NCBI GenBank assembly: GCA_943787745.1
Contig: CALSNJ010000003.1
Coordinates: 62,001-126,000 of the forward strand
Length of the DNA stretch: 64,000 bases
Direction: 5' to 3'
Origin: an uncultured Alphaproteobacteria bacterium
Lineage (GTDB): Bacteria > Pseudomonadota > Alphaproteobacteria > UBA6615
In this document: piece by piece, positions 7,599-16,319 of the stretch
Position numbering within the stretch: the stretch's first letter is position 1
Layout: each line of letters starts with the position of its first letter
Made by a program: the position numbers and the translations under genes
The notes under the pieces: generated by a model
What the model was told of the DNA's origin: nothing
Database searches by the model: none
The model's input: the letters and a program-made list of their open reading frames with translations, nothing else

Positions 7599-8456
7599 TC
7601 AGTTCAGGCGCCCGCGAATATCGGCAATCAGGCTGCCGATCCGGGCCCGATCACCCGGGTCAGGGGTCAGGTCGTGGCAATGATCAAATGCAATCAGTGC
7701 CGCCCGCAGGTTTTCCAGATGGGTGTTGAGGACGCCCGCTTCGTGCCAAAGCGCGGCTTCGCCGGGCGCAAACAGCAGCATGTCTTCGACCGTGGTCAGC
7801 CCATCGGCGATCTGGTTGGACTTGAGCAACCTGATTTTGCGGTTGTTGTGCAGCCGGATCAGGATGTCGCGATTGCCAGCGATGGCGTAATGCGCAGGCG
7901 TCAGTTCGGCATCTTCGCCAAGGGTCGATTTTAGGAGGTCACGCAGTTCGGCGACCGAAACGCCCACGCCATTGTTGAACGGATCGAAGATCGTTCGTGT
8001 AGCTCCGTCATCAAGACGCACCAGAAAGTGGCCCGGAAAATTGAGGCCGCAGATATCCCACCCGAGTGCGCGCCCGCAATGAATATGCAGAATTCCCAGC
8101 GCGATCGGCAGACCTTTGCGCCGGTCGATCACCTGCATCAGATTGGTGTTTTGCAAATCGTCATAGGATTGGCGGTCGCCGGTGTAGTCGAACTCATCGT
8201 GAATAACCGACGCCAGTGCGTCCCGTTTTCGAGACACGCTTTCGGGAAGGGAATCATACGCCTGAGAGACCGCGGTCACGAGTTCGGCGAGGTGATTTCG
8301 GTAGCGCGACAAAGAGACGCCGGGACGCGTGCGTGACCCCAGCAGAAGCGCTGCTTCTGCGAGGTTAACCTGATCATCCGGCATGCCGGCAAAGCGGCGT
8401 AAAGCATCCCGGGTTTCAGACTCCGGCATGAGATCTCTGTGTTCGGGGGTTTTCAC
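7599..8456 (-). CDS. SirB1-family transglutaminase-like/TPR protein
   Basis: 285-residue member of the SirB1 (transglut_core2 plus TPR) family, of unknown biochemical role. The signature block RKGLPIALGILHIHCGRALGW, with GLNFPGHFLVR and FDPFNNG after it, is clear. The TPR-like part is about residues 200-280. The start is a GTG at 8456 that overlaps the preceding lipoprotein's TAG by one base (TAGTG), so translation is probably coupled. Placed after a DolP-like lipoprotein and before gshB. Confidence 0.85.
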   Translation of the reverse strand: MKTPEHRDLMPESETRDALRRFAGMPDDQVNLAEAALLLGSRTRPGVSLSRYRNHLAELVTAVSQAYDSLPESVSRKRDALASVIHDEFDYTGDRQSYDDLQNTNLMQVIDRRKGLPIALGILHIHCGRALGWDICGLNFPGHFLVRLDDGATRTIFDPFNNGVGVSVAELRDLLKSTLGEDAELTPAHYAIAGNRDILIRLHNNRKIRLLKSNQIADGLTTVEDMLLFAPGEAALWHEAGVLNTHLENLRAALIAFDHCHDLTPDPGDRARIGSLIADIRGRLN

Positions 8457-9118
8457 TATTTGGCTGGTGGGGTGCCAGCTTGTTTTTTGGCGGGCAAAGC
8501 AACACGGCGTGGGTCATCCTTCATGATGACATGGCTGATGACACGTTTCACGTTCGGGATATTGCGGGTCACCCGGAACACACGATCAAGTTCTGCGCGA
8601 TCCTGCGCCACGCCCAGCAGATAAACCGACCCCGCGACAGAGCGGGTGGAGTAATTGATCGAATCGATTTCACCGTCGAACAACAGTGCGGAATCCAGCC
8701 GTGCATTGATTAATGCGTCATTGGCAAAATCATCCAGTGCACCCGCATTGGAAATCTCTATCTCATTGATCACTTCCCGAACGTCGTCGGCCTGCCAGGC
8801 AAGCTGGACCGCCTTGTCGGCGCGCGCCTGATCGGGCACCCGGCCCGAGAGCAGGACCCGGCCCTCGTATATTTGCAGGTTAAGCCGATTGAAGGTGTCA
8901 AAGTCCTCGTTGAGCCAGGCCTCATTGATTTCGACACGGATCAGGGTATCCGAGCCAGCGCCCCGGATTCCGCGCTCTTCGGAGGCCGCCACGCCCGCTG
9001 AAGCGCCGGCGCCGATCGCCAGACCTGCTGGCGTGCAGGCCGCCAACAGGATTGCGCCTGCCGCGAGAGCCCCGGCCACACGGCCGAATTTGGTGAGTTC
9101 TTGCACTGTAATTGCCAT
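8456..9118 (-). CDS. dolP: BON-domain outer-membrane lipoprotein, DolP (YraP)-like
   Basis: 220-residue lipoprotein. The ATG at 9118 gives a signal peptide with lipobox LLAAC and lipidated Cys28. Two BON domains follow: about 50-115 (GRVLLSGRVPDQARADKAV) and about 120-195 (VYLLGVAQDRAELDRV). E. coli DolP is 191 residues with the same lipoprotein plus tandem BON plan and maintains outer-membrane integrity and regulates amidase activation. Neighbours yraN and rsmI, with divergent lpoA, reproduce the enterobacterial neighbourhood of dolP, which supports orthology. The protein ends in a Lys/Pro-rich tail. It overlaps the SirB1-family start by one base. Confidence 0.85.
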   Translation of the reverse strand: MAITVQELTKFGRVAGALAAGAILLAACTPAGLAIGAGASAGVAASEERGIRGAGSDTLIRVEINEAWLNEDFDTFNRLNLQIYEGRVLLSGRVPDQARADKAVQLAWQADDVREVINEIEISNAGALDDFANDALINARLDSALLFDGEIDSINYSTRSVAGSVYLLGVAQDRAELDRVFRVTRNIPNVKRVISHVIMKDDPRRVALPAKKQAGTPPAK

Positions 9119-9146
9119 GGTCCTGATCTCGAGTTCGGGTTTGAAG

Positions 9147-9536
9147 CTAGCTGATTCGCCAGGCATCGGGGATATGCCGTGGCAGTCGCCCCGGTGCCGC
9201 GAGGACGGCGTCAAAACGGATTTGGTGTCTTGCATACTTCGGATTTGCGGCGAGAAAATGTTCTGTTGCGCGCGCGACCCTTTGTTGTTGTCGCGGGGAT
9301 ATCGAAAAGGCTGCCGCATCGCGGTCTTGCCGCGCTTTGACTTCGACGGCCACCAACACCCGGCCGCGGTTGGCCAGCAGGTCTATCTCACCCACGGGCG
9401 CTCGGTATCTGCGTGCCAGTATACGAAACCCCTTGAGGCGCAGAAGCATTGCGGCCTGTCGTTCCGCCTTCGCGCCGCGTTGATAGGCGGCCTGACGCGA
9501 CGTTTTGGGGTGCTTGTCCGGCTGTTTGTTTTTCAA
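9147..9536 (-). CDS. yraN: YraN-family (UPF0102) endonuclease-like protein
   Basis: 129-residue protein of the UPF0102/YraN family, which has a restriction-endonuclease-like (Holliday-junction resolvase-like) fold. The core motif is present: RGAKAERQAAMLL, then YRAPVGEIDLLANRGRVLVAVEVKARQ, giving the E-x-D-x9-EVK constellation. Its biological role is not settled. It overlaps the end of rsmI by 4 bp (9533-9536) and is followed by the DolP-like gene after 28 bp, so it sits inside an operon. Confidence 0.93.
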   Translation of the reverse strand: MKNKQPDKHPKTSRQAAYQRGAKAERQAAMLLRLKGFRILARRYRAPVGEIDLLANRGRVLVAVEVKARQDRDAAAFSISPRQQQRVARATEHFLAANPKYARHQIRFDAVLAAPGRLPRHIPDAWRIS

Positions 9537-10483
9537 GACGCTGAGCCCTCGCGCGAGATTTCGAGAGCCATCGCGTACACCTCACGGCGAGGGCGCCCGA
9601 ATTGCATGGAAACCGCGGCGGACGCATCACGTACACTCATTTTTTCGAGGGCCACAGAAAGGGCAATCTGTACGTCTTCATCACTTGCGATCTGCTCACC
9701 CGGAGGCGCCACCACGATGACGATCTCGCCCCGGGGTGCCCCCTGTTTTGCATAGTTATCTGCGAGATAGACGAGCGAGCCGCGCATTACTTCCTCGTGA
9801 AGCTTGGTTATTTCTCGTGCCACGACGGCCAGACGGTCGCCCAGAATGTCGCGCATATCGGCCAGGGAGGCCGCTAGACGCCCGGGGGATTCATAAAAAA
9901 CAAGACTGCCGGGCACGCCGGCCAGTTCTGCCAGTCTCCCGCGTCGCCCGCCTTGCTTGGGAGGCAGGAAGCCGGCAAAGAAAAAGCTGTCGGTGGGAAG
10001 TCCGGATGCGACAAGACCGGCCAGCGCGGCATTCGCGCCGGGGATGGGAAAGACCGGAATCTCGGCTGCGGTCGCCGCTTCGACAAGCTTGAATCCCGGA
10101 TCCGAAATCAGCGGCGTCCCGGCATCGCTGACCAATGCCAGAGATTCGCCATCATTGAGGCGTCTCATAAGTCCCGGCAGGACGCGTTGGGCGTTGTGGT
10201 CGTTATAGGAAATGGATTTTGTTGTGATGCCGTATCGGGTCAGCAGCTTGCGTGTGACGCGCGTGTCCTCGCAGATGATGAGGTCCGCTGCGGTCAGAAT
10301 ATCGAGGGCACGCAGGGTGATATCACGCAGATTCCCGATCGGCGTGGCCACGGGGTACAACCCCGGTGCGATGGGTCGTGCTTGTGCTTGTTCGTCCCGC
10401 GCCGCGCGGCTAGGGTCTCGCGCGGTGGAGGTGTCCGCCTGTTGTTTGGTGGATGGTTTTTGAGAAGGTGGTTTTTGTGTCAC
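9533..10483 (-). CDS. rsmI: 16S rRNA (cytidine1402-2'-O)-methyltransferase
   Basis: Tetrapyrrole-methylase-fold enzyme that 2'-O-methylates C1402 of 16S rRNA. Motifs: GLYPVATPIGNLRDITLRA, ICEDTRVTRKLL, ALVSDAGTPLISDPG, FFFAGFLPPK, SLVFYESPGR and the C-terminal SVRDASAAVSMQ. I use the GTG at 10483 (316 residues, with GGGAAAA upstream) because the alternative ATG at 10654 would add 57 low-complexity residues and cover the start of lpoA. Even so there is a charged N-terminal extension of about 38 residues before the catalytic domain. It is head to head with lpoA and the starts overlap. Confidence 0.93.
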   Translation of the reverse strand: MTQKPPSQKPSTKQQADTSTARDPSRAARDEQAQARPIAPGLYPVATPIGNLRDITLRALDILTAADLIICEDTRVTRKLLTRYGITTKSISYNDHNAQRVLPGLMRRLNDGESLALVSDAGTPLISDPGFKLVEAATAAEIPVFPIPGANAALAGLVASGLPTDSFFFAGFLPPKQGGRRGRLAELAGVPGSLVFYESPGRLAASLADMRDILGDRLAVVAREITKLHEEVMRGSLVYLADNYAKQGAPRGEIVIVVAPPGEQIASDEDVQIALSVALEKMSVRDASAAVSMQFGRPRREVYAMALEISREGSAS

Positions 10484-11817
10484 GACCGGTTTTCCCGTTT
10501 GCACCGCGCGCGCTGTTGGCCGCGTCGTTTCTGGCTCTCGCCGCGTGTGCACAGTCCAACCTAGCGGCGCCTCCTGCTGATCCGCAACCCGCGCCTGTCG
10601 TTCAGGCTGCGCCGACGCCCGATCCCGCGCCGGTCGAGTCTCAAGCCGTTGCATCCGATATCGTTCGTGTCGGCATTATGGTGCCGTTGTCAGGATCGGC
10701 GGCCGGGGTTGGTCGCGACCTGCTCGATGCGGCCCAGTTGGCGCTGTTTGATTTCACGCCGCCGCTGTTTGAGCTGCGGGTTTACGATTCGGGCAGCAGT
10801 CCCGTGATTGCGGCATCGGCGGCAGCGCGTGCGCGTGCGGACGGTGTGCGGATTTTGCTGGGCCCCTTGTTCTCCGAAGCCGTGACCGCAGCGGCGGATG
10901 TGCTGCGTCCTCACGGAATTCCGGTCTACGCCTTTTCCAGCGATCGTCTGGTCAGTGGAAATCTGGTCAGTGGAAATGGTGTCTATGTCGCCGGGTTTTT
11001 TCCAGAGGCGCAAATTGCGCGGACGGTTGAGTTCGCCGTCCAGCGCGGCATGTTCCGTTTTGCTTCTCTCGTGCCGGATGATTCCTATGGCGGGCGTATG
11101 AGCGCCGTTTATTCTGGGGTCGTGCAAACAGCGGGCGGAGAAGTCGTGGCCAGCCGGTTCTATCCGTTTGACACTGAAGGCATGACAGCCACGGTGCGGT
11201 CGCTCGCACAATACGATGATCGTGCCGCCGAGCTGGAAAAGGAGAAGCAGCGCCTCGCCGAAAATGACGACCCGATTTCCAAGCGCGCACTTGAACGCTT
11301 GGAAACCCTCGATACGCTCGGTGATGTCGGATTTGAAGCATTGATGCTGCCGGAGGGTGGTCAGGAGATTCTTCAGCTGTCACCGCTTTTGGCGTTTTTC
11401 GACATTGATCCTGTTCAGGTGAAATTGTTGGGGACCTGGATCTGGGATGATCCTGCGCTGGGCAAGGAACCCTCTATGCTTGGTGCATGGTTTGCAGCCC
11501 CGCCGCGCGAGGCCCGATTGCGGTTCGTGGACCGGTTTCGAGAAATTTATGGTCGCGCGCCTGACCGGCTGGCAACGCTGGCATATGACGGCGTCGCATT
11601 GGCCGCGGTCCTGGCGCGCACGATTGGTCCTGCGGGCACGCCCTACGCCATAGAGAACCTGGAGAACCCGGACGGCTTTGCCGGCATTGACGGAATCTTC
11701 CGTTTGCTGCCGAGTGGAGAGGTGGAGCGTGGTCTGTCGATTCTGGAGATTGGCCGCGATGGCCCGCTTGAGATTGATCCCGCCCCGACAAGCTTTGAGC
11801 CGCCGCTCACGAATTGA
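10477..11817 (+). CDS. lpoA: LpoA-like penicillin-binding protein activator lipoprotein
   Basis: 446-residue lipoprotein with a periplasmic-binding-protein-like fold (VGIMVPLSGSAAGVGRDLLDAAQLALFD and ILLGPLFSEAV are typical of the LpoA C-terminal domain). In enterobacteria LpoA activates PBP1A; here the family is recognised but the partner is inferred. The GTG at 10477 gives a compact signal peptide with lipobox ALAAC (Cys24) and has AAGG 8 nt upstream; an ATG at 10453 would add eight residues. The gene lacks the TPR-like N-terminal domain of enterobacterial LpoA. It contains a 15-bp tandem duplication at 10948-10977. Convergent with hemW, overlapping it by 11 bp. Confidence 0.85.
   Translation: MSRPVFPFAPRALLAASFLALAACAQSNLAAPPADPQPAPVVQAAPTPDPAPVESQAVASDIVRVGIMVPLSGSAAGVGRDLLDAAQLALFDFTPPLFELRVYDSGSSPVIAASAAARARADGVRILLGPLFSEAVTAAADVLRPHGIPVYAFSSDRLVSGNLVSGNGVYVAGFFPEAQIARTVEFAVQRGMFRFASLVPDDSYGGRMSAVYSGVVQTAGGEVVASRFYPFDTEGMTATVRSLAQYDDRAAELEKEKQRLAENDDPISKRALERLETLDTLGDVGFEALMLPEGGQEILQLSPLLAFFDIDPVQVKLLGTWIWDDPALGKEPSMLGAWFAAPPREARLRFVDRFREIYGRAPDRLATLAYDGVALAAVLARTIGPAGTPYAIENLENPDGFAGIDGIFRLLPSGEVERGLSILEIGRDGPLEIDPAPTSFEPPLTN
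10948..10977 (+). repeat. In-frame 15-bp tandem duplication in lpoA
   Basis: CTGGTCAGTGGAAAT occurs twice without a gap (10948-10962 and 10963-10977), giving LVSGN-LVSGN in the protein. The two copies are identical, which suggests a recent slippage event. Confidence 0.9.
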
Positions 11818-12970
11818 GAAGCTGGCCGATCACGGCGTTCAGCCTTTGGCGCCCGGCCGCTGTGGCCACCAGATGATCGGGCCTTGTTTCAAGAAACCCT
11901 GCTTCTGTGAGTTGCGCGATGGTGTTGGGGTCGAATGCCTGACCAAGTGACAGCCCGGTCCTGTTTTTAAACGCCTGACCATCAATGCCTGCGATAAGGC
12001 GCAGCCCCATCATGGTGACTTCTTCCACAAGCAGGTCACCGGTGAGGGGCGTGCTGCGTTGGGTGGCATGTCCGTGCGACAGGCAGCGGTCCAGCCAGAT
12101 TTCCGGCGCGCGATGCTGGCGTGTTTCATGGACCGTGCCATCAAGCTGGAGGCGCCCATGCGCGCCGGGCCCGATGCCCAGATAGTCGTCATGACGCCAA
12201 TAGGTCAGGTTGTGACGAGACTCCCCGCCGGGCGCGGCGTGATTGGAAATTTCGTAGGCTGGCAGGCCCGCGTCTTCAAGCACCTGCTGGGTGATTTCGA
12301 ACATTTGCGCGCCATTTTCTTCATCAGGAAGCTCAAGCGCCCCACGGGCCTGCGCCAGAAAGAACGGCGTCCCGGGTTCAATGGTCAGCTGGTAAGCGGA
12401 GAGGTGACCCCGCGACATGGCGACGGCGTCGGTCAGTTCGGCCTTCCACGCTTCTGGGGTTTGGCCGGGTCGCGCATAAATCAGGTCGAAGGAAAACCGC
12501 TCAAATAGTGCATGGGCAGCGGTGATACACGCTTGCGCTTCGGCTTTGCTGTGGGTGCGACCCAGCGCTGAAAGAGCGGCGTCATCGAGAGCCTGAATGC
12601 CCAAACTCAGACGATTGATCCCGGCTTTGGCAAACGCCTCGAGCACCAGTGTTTCGGCCGAGGTCGGATTCGCTTCGAGGGTGATTTCGATATCAGGATC
12701 GGCGGCAAACAGGCTTTTTGCATGCTTGATGATCGCTGCAGCCGTCTCGGGTGGCATCAGTGATGGTGTGCCGCCGCCAAAGAATATGCTTGTCAGCCGC
12801 CGGTTCGGGATTTGCGCGGCGTAGTGCGCGAGTTCGCGCAATAGAGCCTCACGCCAGGCACCCTGATCGATGGTATCGCGGACATGACTGTTGAAGTCGC
12901 AATAGGGGCAGAGCGAGAGGCAGAATGGCCAATGCACATAAAGCGCAATGTCCTGCTGGCTGTCAGCCAT
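11807..12970 (-). CDS. hemW: Radical SAM heme chaperone HemW
   Basis: 387-residue radical SAM protein. The cluster motif is CLSLCPYC (Cys17, Cys21, Cys24), preceded by [45 protein letters not shown] and the HemN C-terminal domain ([19 protein letters not shown]) follow. The CxxxCxxC spacing with Phe after the third Cys (CDF) and the length fit HemW, which handles heme, and not coproporphyrinogen oxidase HemN. The start overlaps the rdgB stop by 8 bp, and rph-rdgB-hemW form a minus-strand unit as in many alphaproteobacteria. Confidence 0.93.
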   Translation of the reverse strand: MADSQQDIALYVHWPFCLSLCPYCDFNSHVRDTIDQGAWREALLRELAHYAAQIPNRRLTSIFFGGGTPSLMPPETAAAIIKHAKSLFAADPDIEITLEANPTSAETLVLEAFAKAGINRLSLGIQALDDAALSALGRTHSKAEAQACITAAHALFERFSFDLIYARPGQTPEAWKAELTDAVAMSRGHLSAYQLTIEPGTPFFLAQARGALELPDEENGAQMFEITQQVLEDAGLPAYEISNHAAPGGESRHNLTYWRHDDYLGIGPGAHGRLQLDGTVHETRQHRAPEIWLDRCLSHGHATQRSTPLTGDLLVEEVTMMGLRLIAGIDGQAFKNRTGLSLGQAFDPNTIAQLTEAGFLETRPDHLVATAAGRQRLNAVIGQLLNS

Positions 12971-13580
12971 CGGTGTCGTTGAAACACGCCGCGATCATGT
13001 CCCGAAAGGCGATCGCCCGGTGGGACATTTCATGTTTGGCATCGGGCACCATTTCTCCGAAGGTCTCATCATATCCCTCTGGCACGAACATGGGGTCATA
13101 TCCAAAACCATGTCCGCCGCGCGGCGGCCAGACGAGTTTTCCGGCCACACGCCCTTCGAAGATTTCGGCGTGCCCATCAGGCCAGGCGAGCGCGAGTGCG
13201 CAGGTAAACCAGGCGAGGTCGTCCCCCGCATCTCGGCTGGCTTCGTGAAGTTGTTCCATCGCCCAGTCATAGTCACGCACACCTTTCGTGCGCTCGGCAA
13301 ACCGGGCGGCATGGATGCCGGGGGCGCCGTTCAGGGCCGCCACCGAAAAACCGGAATCATCGGCCAGCGCCGGGAGGCCGCTCCCGGCCACGGAAGCATG
13401 GGCCTTGAGAGCGGCGTTCTCGGCAAAAGTTGAACCGGTCTCCTCCGGTTCGGGCAGGCCGAGCGCGCCCGCGCTTGTGACGGCGATGGCGTAGGGTTTG
13501 AGAAGATCACCGATCTCCCGGACCTTGCCCGCATTGTGACTGGCGATAACCAACTCGCTGCCTTCGAACTTGCGCGCCAT
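12963..13580 (-). CDS. rdgB: XTP/dITP pyrophosphatase (RdgB/HAM1)
   Basis: 205-residue nucleotide-pool sanitising enzyme that hydrolyses non-canonical purine triphosphates (XTP, dITP) to monophosphates. The family signature [15 protein letters not shown] opens the protein; [32 protein letters not shown] and the C-terminal SHRAIAF follow. The ATG at 13580 places the HNAGK motif at the usual position; the 91 extra upstream codons run back into rph. It lies 25 bp after rph and overlaps hemW. Confidence 0.96.
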   Translation of the reverse strand: MARKFEGSELVIASHNAGKVREIGDLLKPYAIAVTSAGALGLPEPEETGSTFAENAALKAHASVAGSGLPALADDSGFSVAALNGAPGIHAARFAERTKGVRDYDWAMEQLHEASRDAGDDLAWFTCALALAWPDGHAEIFEGRVAGKLVWPPRGGHGFGYDPMFVPEGYDETFGEMVPDAKHEMSHRAIAFRDMIAACFNDTDG

Positions 13581-13605
13581 GTGCCGTTCCGTCCGTTCCC
13601 GATTG

Positions 13606-14340
13606 CTATTTGATGCCGAGCGCCTTGCGCTGGGCCTTGACCAGATCCTGGGTGCCGTCGCGGGCCAGATCAAGCAGCTTGTTGAATTGCGCGCGGGAGA
13701 AGGGCTTTTCCTCTGCGGTGCCCTGAATTTCGACAATCCCGCCACGTTCGGTGAGTACGAAGTTGGCATCGGCCTGTGCGTTGGAATCTTCCGGGTAATC
13801 AAGATCAAGGACAGGTTCGCCCTGATAGATGCCGCACGAAATTGCCGCGACAAGCTCGGTCACCGGGTTGGTTTCGATCGCGCCTGATTTGATCAGGCCC
13901 TGACACGCGAGATGCAAGGCAACACAGGCACCCGTGATTGATGCCGTTCGGGTGCCGCCATCGGCCTGCAGAACGTCGCAGTCGAGACGGATTTGCCGTT
14001 CACCGAGCGCTTCCATATCGGTGACAGCGCGCAGGGAGCGTCCGATCAGGCGCTGAATTTCCTGGGTGCGTCCAGATTGCTTGCCGCGTGCCGCTTCGCG
14101 GTTGGTGCGGGTGTGGGTCGAACGCGGCAGCATGCCGTATTCAGCCGTGACCCAGCCGGTTCCCGTTCCGCGCATCCATGGCGGGACCCGCTCTTCGATG
14201 CTGGCCGCGCAGAGCACATGGGTGTTGCCGAAAATGGCAAGGCATGAGCCTTCGGCGTATTTTGCAGCACCGGTTTGGAGCTTGACCTTACGCATTTGAT
14301 TGGCGGCGCGGCGTGACGGGCGGATGGAGTTCTTGGCCAT
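13606..14340 (-). CDS. rph: Ribonuclease PH
   Basis: 244-residue phosphorolytic 3'-5' exoribonuclease that trims tRNA 3' ends. Full length for the family (about 238). Motifs: [74 protein letters not shown] and the [16 protein letters not shown] block carrying catalytic Asp residues. First gene of the rph-rdgB-hemW unit and divergent from hrcA, an arrangement that is widespread in alphaproteobacteria. Confidence 0.98.
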   Translation of the reverse strand: MAKNSIRPSRRAANQMRKVKLQTGAAKYAEGSCLAIFGNTHVLCAASIEERVPPWMRGTGTGWVTAEYGMLPRSTHTRTNREAARGKQSGRTQEIQRLIGRSLRAVTDMEALGERQIRLDCDVLQADGGTRTASITGACVALHLACQGLIKSGAIETNPVTELVAAISCGIYQGEPVLDLDYPEDSNAQADANFVLTERGGIVEIQGTAEEKPFSRAQFNKLLDLARDGTQDLVKAQRKALGIK

Positions 14341-14532
14341 GATAATCAGGTTCCAATTCGGTGTGTCCGGGACTTTGCGCGCAACCTAGTCGCTTCGATG
14401 CGCGTGCGTCCACTTCGGAGATGGTCGGCCCTGTTCGTGCGCGCCGCCTTGATCGCGGGGCAGGCCGTGCCTAAGTTGACCGGGCGTCCCGGTGTGTCGA
14501 CCCGGATGCTAACCACATGGACGGATTGGCGC

Positions 14533-15576
14533 ATGAGCCGCACGATTCCACAGTTGAACGCTCGAAGCACCGATATCCTTCGGCAGATCATTGACGGCTA
14601 TCTGATGACAGGTGAGCCGGTGGGTTCGCGCACCTTGTCGCGCAATCTCGATATAGACCTGTCGCCGGCCACGATCCGCAACGTTATGGCAGACCTGCAG
14701 GATGCCGGACTTCTGTTTTCACCTCACACCTCGGCGGGCCGCATTCCGACGGATGCAGGGTTGCGGCTGTTCGTGGATGGCCTGCTGGAAGTTGGCAACC
14801 TGACGGAAGACGAACGGGTGTCTATTGAGGCGCAGTGCGCCACACATGGGCGCAGTCTGCAGCAAACCCTGTCGGAAGCTTCGCGCGTCCTGTCGGGATT
14901 GAGCAATTGCGCCGGGTTGGTTGTGGCTCCGACGAGCGATTCCCCCTTGCGCCATATCGAGTTTGTATCTCTGGCGCCCGGGCGGGCACTGGTCGTGTTG
15001 GTGACCGAGGACGGCAGCGTTGAGAACCGGATTGTCGAGGTGCCGCGCGGCATGCCGGCTTCCGCGATGATCGAGGCATCCAATTTTCTTTCCACCCGCA
15101 TGGTCGGCAAGACGATCGAGCAGGCTCAGCGTCAGATTGCAGCGGAACTCGAAACCCACCGCCGGGATCTCGATAGTTTGACCCAGAAGCTGGTCAAGGC
15201 GGGTCTGGCCACAGCCACGGGCAAGGGTCCCGAAGCCGCCTTGATTGTGAGTGGCACCGAACGCCTGCTGGATGATGTGCAGGCTGTCGAAGACCTTGAC
15301 CGTGTCCGGACGCTTTTCGATGCGCTGGACATGAAAGAGTCCTGGGTCAAATTGCTGGATGCCGCGCGCGGCGGTGAAGGTGTGCAGATATTTATCGGTG
15401 CCGAGAATGAATTGTTCTCGGTCGCCGGGTGTTCGGTGGTGGTGGCCCCCTATCGAAACGCCGAACAGGAAATTGTTGGTGCGGTCGGCGTGATCGGTCC
15501 AACGCGAATCAACTATGCGCGGATTATCCCTGTCGTCGACTACACGGCGCAGGTGGTAAGCCGCCTGATGAGTTAG
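14533..15576 (+). CDS. hrcA: Heat-inducible transcription repressor HrcA
   Basis: 347-residue HrcA, the winged-helix repressor that binds CIRCE elements (usually before groESL) and is tuned by GroEL. N-terminal HTH: LRQIIDGYLMTGEPVGSRTL and SPATIRNVMADLQDAGLL. The central GAF-like part and C-terminal GVIGPTRINYARIIPVVDYTA are typical. I chose the ATG at 14533 because it gives the family length; an in-frame codon at 14398 would add 45 unrelated residues. No CIRCE (TTAGCACTC-N9-GAGTGCTAA) is visible here, so targets are elsewhere. Followed by grpE after 45 bp that hold a small hairpin (15591-15603). Confidence 0.96.
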   Translation: MSRTIPQLNARSTDILRQIIDGYLMTGEPVGSRTLSRNLDIDLSPATIRNVMADLQDAGLLFSPHTSAGRIPTDAGLRLFVDGLLEVGNLTEDERVSIEAQCATHGRSLQQTLSEASRVLSGLSNCAGLVVAPTSDSPLRHIEFVSLAPGRALVVLVTEDGSVENRIVEVPRGMPASAMIEASNFLSTRMVGKTIEQAQRQIAAELETHRRDLDSLTQKLVKAGLATATGKGPEAALIVSGTERLLDDVQAVEDLDRVRTLFDALDMKESWVKLLDAARGGEGVQIFIGAENELFSVAGCSVVVAPYRNAEQEIVGAVGVIGPTRINYARIIPVVDYTAQVVSRLMS

Positions 15577-15621
15577 CAACAGTTAGGGCTCTCGCGCTGC
15601 GAGGGTATCAGGAAGCAGAGA

Positions 15622-16299
15622 ATGAGCGACAACGACAACAATCCCACCGACGAAGATATTGCCGCCGAACAGGCCGCGATAGATGCCGAGAATGACGCGG
15701 CTGCCGAAGATGCCGCAGCTGCGGATGCCGCACGTCTTGACGCTTTGTCAGCGGCTCTTTCCGAGGAGTCGATCGAAGAAAGCCCCGTCAATGATGCACG
15801 GGTTGAAGATCTGGAGGCCCAGGTCGCGGAGTTGCGGGACAATCTTTTGCGTGCGATGGCCGAAACGGAAAACATCCGCAAACGCGCTGAACGCCAGCTT
15901 GAAGATGCGCACAAGTTCGCCGTAACCGGGTTTGCGCGCGATATTCTTTCGGTTGCAGACAATCTTGAACGTGCGGTGGCCGCTGTTCCCGAGGAGCGTC
16001 GCGGTGAGCACGAACTTCTCGGCATTTTGCTCGAAGGCGTGAAGGCGGTTCAGGCGAGCTTTGTTCAGGCCATGGTCTCGAACAAGATTGAACGTATTGA
16101 GCCTGTCGGCGAGCCGTTCGATCCGAACCTGCACGAGGCCATGTTTGAAGTGCCTGGTACCGACCTCCCCAATGGAACCGTGGCGCAAGTGATTGAGCCG
16201 GGCTATCGGCTCCACGAGCGTTTGTTGCGTCCCGCGCGTGTGGGTGTCGCCAAATCCGCTGCGGCACCAAAAGATCCCAAGGTCGACACGATCGTCTGA
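15622..16299 (+). CDS. grpE: GrpE nucleotide-exchange factor
   Basis: 225-residue cochaperone that releases ADP from DnaK. An acidic, alanine-rich disordered N-terminus (residues 1-57) leads into a long coiled-coil (about 58-110, AQVAELRDNLLRAMAETENIRKR) and the C-terminal beta domain (EPFDPNLHEAMFEVP, VIEPGYRLHERLLRPARVGVA). In one transcript direction with hrcA; dnaK follows about 1.4 kb downstream beyond an oppositely oriented FkbM gene. Confidence 0.98.
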   Translation: MSDNDNNPTDEDIAAEQAAIDAENDAAAEDAAAADAARLDALSAALSEESIEESPVNDARVEDLEAQVAELRDNLLRAMAETENIRKRAERQLEDAHKFAVTGFARDILSVADNLERAVAAVPEERRGEHELLGILLEGVKAVQASFVQAMVSNKIERIEPVGEPFDPNLHEAMFEVPGTDLPNGTVAQVIEPGYRLHERLLRPARVGVAKSAAAPKDPKVDTIV

Positions 16300-16319
16300 T
16301 CGCGCCTGCGCGATGCCGG

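Noticed and set aside
14341-14532. CIRCE or sigma32 site before hrcA
   Set aside because: No CIRCE half-sites. CTTG (14448-14451), an 18-nt spacer and CCTAAG weakly resemble an RpoH site, but the -10 match is too poor to report.
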